Shown here: positions 60,065 to 64,000 of the stretch, one piece after another
Layout of the letters: each line of letters starts with the position of its first letter
Position numbering within the stretch: position 1 is the first letter of the stretch
Assembly (NCBI GenBank): GCA_025531455.1
Contig: JAMYHL010000018.1
Location: 558,001 to 622,000, forward strand
Direction: 5' to 3'
DNA: 64,000 nt
Origin: Apiotrichum sp. Y4204
Lineage: Eukaryota; Basidiomycota; Tremellomycetes; Trichosporonales; Trichosporonaceae
Translations under genes and position numbers: made by a program
Notes under the pieces: model-generated
The model's input: the letters and a program-made list of their open reading frames with translations, nothing else
Databases searched by the model: none
What the model was told of the DNA's origin: nothing

Positions 60065-62510
60065 TCCGAGAGGTGGTAGCGAGGTCGAGAGGGGAGGGAA
60101 ATGAGTGCGCGGTGCGGATGCGGTCGGTGGGTGCACCACAAACGACGAGTGCCGGGTTCCCACGAGGTTGGGAGGCGAAAGAGAGTGAAAGGAGTGGAAC
60201 GGCCAGCGGTCCACTGTTGTCGAAGTGAGCCCCTTCCAGAGGGGATGAGTTTTGTCGAAGAGGGGGAGGGAGATGGGAATGCGAGACGGAGAGGAGATAT
60301 GCGAGGATGAGAGAGGTGTGGAGGATGCGCAATGGATGCTGTATCAAGAGTAAAAGTTTGTAGAGTAATGTTGGTTGTTGAATGGGAGAGAGTGAGAGCA
60401 AAAGGGGGAGAGAGAGAGAAGGAGAGAGGAATGGGAGAGGTAACGCGTCGAGAGGTGTGTGAAGCTGTGAAGGCTGGCAGCCTTGGGATGGAATCATCAG
60501 GGTCCAAATGACTGGACTAATTGACAAGCCATCTCTCAAAGATATTAGGTAATATGAACCAGTACAATGGGACGCTGGAAATGATAGCAAAATACTTCTG
60601 TACCCCCCATCTCCAATCCACACAGATCATCATTAATACGTGTCATTACGCTCTGCTGCTCTTATACGTGTAATTTTAATTTTGATTCGAGGCGCGTCCA
60701 GCCATTTTTCATGTCTGCTTGGCGTTTGCTCTGCTCCTCCGCCTACGCGTCAGCCGTTTTGGGCTAAAATGAGCACACACCACCCAGCCAGAAAGTTGGC
60801 GCATTTACGACCCTGAACGGAATAGGGTCCAGGGCCCGTCCGACGGGTTGGCGTTTCAACGCGTTGCGGGGGTCCGTGCGAGCGTGAGGGAGGGGTGGTT
60901 GGGGACCCAACAAGAAGGAAGAGGAGAGATGATTGGCTGTGGTGCATAGGGGTGCCATTGTAGGAGAACGGCAAGACAGCCGCAGCCACCAGGATGAGGA
61001 GCAATAGGGCCAGCAAGGCTATACGGAAACGCGAGCCGGAAGAAGAAGGAGCAGGAGCAGAGGATAGTCTAAATGCAGACCTGAGCCTCAGGGGCAGCAG
61101 CATTCAAGAAAACGCGCCTCGGGGCTAGCTTCCGGGATGGCATGCCACGCACGCGCCGCGCCCTGCGTACTCCTAAAAACACCAGTCGTGCAGCCTTCTC
61201 GGGCAGACCCACCATCTGTGCATTCTCCTGTGTTGTTTTGGAGCACAAGAGCGGCTTGGGAGCTGGGAGCTCGCCGCCCTTCTTCGCAGCGAATCTGTAT
61301 CCCGATCTATTCTGCACGGACACCAATCCACGTCGTGTGGTTGCAAGGGGCCTCGTCCGCGTAAAAGCTTGTACCGAGTGTAGTGTGTGTCTCCTCCTTG
61401 GTCGCTACAGCGCGTTATGCCAGGTCAGGTACCAGGAGAAAACCAGGGAAGGCGGTTAACGGCAAAGGAACCCAGCGACCCGAGCCAGAGCCAGTAGCAT
61501 GTCGCCAGAGTGGCAGGGAAACCCCGGTCCGCGTCAACCCTTACCGCGTCGGCGGCGGAACACGCTCACATACCACACACAGATGCGCACTCACTAGTAG
61601 ATCTATCCTTCCCCCCCCCCTCTTTCGCGGTACCGGGGTGTTGTGCCCCTGGTTGTTGTATGCTTCTGGGTCCACACCCCCTCTAACTGTTCCTGCCCGA
61701 GACTCTCTGTCCTTTTACCCCTTGCACTAAGCCTCGATTCCTCGTGGAGCCAATGATTGGAATCCAGCGCCAGGTTGTCTGCTGCCCAGCCTTGTGTGTG
61801 CGCCCCCCTGGTGCTATTTGCGCGAGATCCGGGTCCACACACTGAGAAAAGGAGTCTTTTTACCCTGTTACCCCTGGCTGCACGGCTGACCCGCCGTCGC
61901 TGGCGGCTTCTCTCCCGCCCCCATGGCCCCATCATCCATCCTCCTCACAAGGTGCACCGCTGGTCTGTGCGCTTTTCTTCTTCGCTGTTTCTAGCGGCGG
62001 CTCGTATGTCCCGCCCCCCTTGTGGCCCCTCACCTCCCCCCTCTCCCTCCCCCATTCTGTGGTGCAGCATTTTATATACCCTCCTTTGCTCACCATCCAT
62101 TCTTGTCTCTTCCCCATCCACCGTTCTCCATCCCACCGTTCACCTCTTCCTTTCGGGTCGCTTGTCAACCTGCCTTTGGCGCCGTCTGCGACGGTCTTTA
62201 CACTCTTTGCGTCTCCAAGCGTGCAGGTCACTTTGGAAACACCTATCCCCTCCCCCCGTCTCCGCCCAACTCTTTCAGCTCGCGACCACACCGACAACGA
62301 CCCACGTCCGTCACGTCTCGTTTCTCCCCCCAATTCCCAGTCGGTACCCATCTCCGCCTACCCATCCATATCCATCTCGGCACTACAGCAGCCCTCGACC
62401 CCAGTATACCTGTACTCGACGATCCGACCTGTCTGTCCTTGACGCCTTACGACTTGCTTATAAGCATCCCCTTCCCTTATCTCTAATAACAACACCTGTC
62501 AACTATCAGC
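60065..62510. other. 2.4-kb divergent region before the PL14 gene
   Basis: The left part (to about 60,470) is pyrimidine-rich on the minus strand, as expected of a leader of the minus-strand gene. The right part from about 61,600 is strongly C+T-rich on the plus strand, with a C10 run at 61611-61620, and probably holds the promoter and a long 5' leader of the secreted lyase. A minus-strand frame at 60750-61103 (117 codons) has one hydrophobic span but no other support. Confidence 0.5.
62074..62079 (+). promoter_or_regulatory. Possible TATA element of the PL14 gene
   Basis: TATATA 432 bases upstream of the start codon, inside the C+T-rich tract; if used, the 5' leader would be about 400 bases. 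Confidence 0.3.
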
Positions 62511-64000
62511 ATGCGCTCGTTCCTCCTCGCACCGCTGTTCGCCGCTACGGCTGTCTCGGCTCTCGCCATCGACATGTCTGGCAGCTCCAACTCGCCGGCA
62601 GAGCGTGCCGCCGGTGCTGCTGCCCCCCGCATGGTCGGCTTTGGCGTTACCCACAACCACCGCCGCGCCGCCGCCTCGGGCCACAAGCGCATGATCCGCC
62701 GCAAGATGTGCAAGCCCAAGCAGTCCAACGGCACTCCCCCCGCGATCCACACCCCGGCCTCGGACTCTTTCTACAAGAGCGACTGGAGCGGCAAGTCGAG
62801 CCACGGCAAGAAGCCCAAGTCGTCTACCAAGAAGTGGGGTGACTCTTCGACTCAGCAGTGGGGCGACTCGTCGACCGAGGAGTGGCACCAGTCGTCCACA
62901 TCGCAGTCCTGGGACGAGTCGAGCACCCAGCAATGGGAACAGAGCAGCACCTGGGCGCCGGCTCCTACCGACGGCAGCGAATCTAACACTTGGGAGGCTT
63001 CGTCCACATCTACCAGGAGCCGCAAGGGCCAGAAGTCTACCGACACCTGGGCCCCTCCGGCCTCTGAGACCGGTTCCTCCGACTCGTGGTCTACTGAGGG
63101 GTCTTGGTCCTCCACAGAGTCCAGCTCTGCTGCTCCTACCGACGGCAACACCTGGACTCCCTCGTCCAGCGTTGACGACGCCCAGACCTGGGGTTCTTCG
63201 TCGACGACTACCAGCACACCCCCGGAAGCCACCGGCGGTTCCGGCGGCGGTTTCAAGGGTGACGGTGCTCTTTTCCCCGTCACCGCCTCGCAGTTCTGGA
63301 CCACCGCTCCCGGCATGGGTGGCGCCATCCCCATGCTTGACGCGCTCAAGCTCCAGGCCGGCAAACTGCCCCCTCTCGGCAACGCTCCCGACGGAAGCCA
63401 ATCCCTTATCTGCAACTACAAGGCCAACCAGGTTGGTGGTTCGCAGGGCTTCAGCTTCTACACTGCCGGCCAGAACAACGGTGTCGACATCACCAAGGCC
63501 AACGACGTCCTCTTCTCGTACTCGATCATGTTTGCCGACGACTTTGACTGGGTCAAGGGCGGCAAGCTCCCTGGTCTCTACGGTGGCAGCAACTTTGAGG
63601 ACGCCAAGAGCTGCTCGGGCGGACGCAAGTCGGACACTTGCTTCTCGACTCGTCTGATGTGGCGCGCAGGTGGTGCCGGCGAGATCTACAACTACCTCCC
63701 GCCCGCGGCGCACAACTCGTACTGCCAGAACGGCGCCGTCTGCAACCCCAGCTTTGGAGACTCGATCGGTCGTGGCTCGTGGAACTTCCAGAAGGGCCAG
63801 TGGATCGCCGTCGCTCAGCGCGTCAGGCTCAACGACCCGGGACAGTCCAACGGCTTCCAGGAGGTCTTCATCAACGGCCAGTCCGTGCTTCGCGTCGACA
63901 ACCTCAACATTCGTCTGCAGGGCGACGTCACGTTCCAGGGTATCATGTCCCAGACCTTCTTCGGCGGCGGCGACCTCTCGTACGCTCCCCAGAAGGAGGA
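62511..64000 (+). CDS. Secreted polysaccharide lyase family 14-like protein (C-terminus beyond the right edge)
   Basis: Probable extracellular lyase acting on uronic-acid polysaccharides. The frame is open for 496 codons with no intron. Residues 1 to about 18 form a signal peptide (MRSFLLAPLFAATAVSALA). A basic segment with RR51-52, KR59-60 and RRK63-65 could be a Kex2-type processing site. Residues about 105-230 are a Ser/Thr-rich linker with 12 Trp, in loose QQWxxSST-like repeats. The catalytic-type domain begins near 255 and shows the fungal PL14 pattern VLFSYSIMFADDFDWVKGGK, LPGLYGG, CSGGRKSDTCFSTRLMWR and GEIYNYLP. The strand layout is jelly-roll-like by family knowledge. The substrate (glucuronan, alginate or other) is not decided by sequence. 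Confidence 0.85.
   Translation, partial: MRSFLLAPLFAATAVSALAIDMSGSSNSPAERAAGAAAPRMVGFGVTHNHRRAAASGHKRMIRRKMCKPKQSNGTPPAIHTPASDSFYKSDWSGKSSHGKKPKSSTKKWGDSSTQQWGDSSTEEWHQSSTSQSWDESSTQQWEQSSTWAPAPTDGSESNTWEASSTSTRSRKGQKSTDTWAPPASETGSSDSWSTEGSWSSTESSSAAPTDGNTWTPSSSVDDAQTWGSSSTTTSTPPEATGGSGGGFKGDGALFPVTASQFWTTAPGMGGAIPMLDALKLQAGKLPPLGNAPDGSQSLICNYKANQVGGSQGFSFYTAGQNNGVDITKANDVLFSYSIMFADDFDWVKGGKLPGLYGGSNFEDAKSCSGGRKSDTCFSTRLMWRAGGAGEIYNYLPPAAHNSYCQNGAVCNPSFGDSIGRGSWNFQKGQWIAVAQRVRLNDPGQSNGFQEVFINGQSVLRVDNLNIRLQGDVTFQGIMSQTFFGGGDLSYAPQKE

Noticed and set aside
60750..61103. 117-codon minus-strand frame with one hydrophobic span
   Set aside because: Only a leucine-rich segment supports it; no homology, splice or promoter signals. 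Kept as a note in the gap description only.

Overview
The window reads as nuclear DNA of a basidiomycete yeast, most probably a tremellomycete of the Trichosporon/Cutaneotrichosporon type (inference). The reasons are a G+C-rich composition with C/G-ending codons, protein-coding genes broken by very short introns (mostly 35-92 bases, GTRNGT donors, CTRAY-type branch points just before the acceptor), an intron-containing tRNA-Phe, a complex I subunit (absent from budding yeast), and fungal-only families such as Zn2Cys6 regulators, Pkr1 and Ecl1-like proteins. All exon models were spliced by eye and checked for phase; none rests on a database search.

Layout. Positions 1-10,507 hold a Dyp-type peroxidase (cut by the left edge), tRNA-Phe, a GMC flavin oxidoreductase, a catalase divergent from it, and a Zn2Cys6 transcription factor: a possible peroxide-linked neighbourhood. 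Positions 11,209-19,798 hold an ArfGAP, a PXA-domain protein, histone H4, complex I subunit NDUFA13/GRIM-19 and an unrecognised 513-residue protein. Positions 19,890-37,882 are dense: NOC1/MAK21, a small two-span membrane protein, Lin1/CD2BP2, Pkr1, UTP10 (1,888 residues), a PROPPIN and a VTT-domain membrane protein. NOC1 and UTP10 are both nucleolar ribosome-assembly factors.

From about 37.9 kb gene density collapses. Between 39.15 and 58.85 kb the only supported genes are an Ecl1-like zinc-binding protein (45.5-47.3 kb) and a tRNA-Gly (54.8 kb). The rest is intergenic sequence with short tandem repeats, an A+T-rich islet and one possible decayed coding remnant. At the right end are an unrecognised nuclear-type protein (58.8-60.1 kb) and the 5' part of a secreted polysaccharide lyase family 14-like enzyme with a tryptophan-rich linker, cut by the right edge.

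I found no transposon with recognisable coding sequence, no CRISPR array, no rRNA gene and no convincing new biological system. The best leads are the peroxide cluster, the gene-poor tract, the Trp-rich lyase and the orphan proteins.
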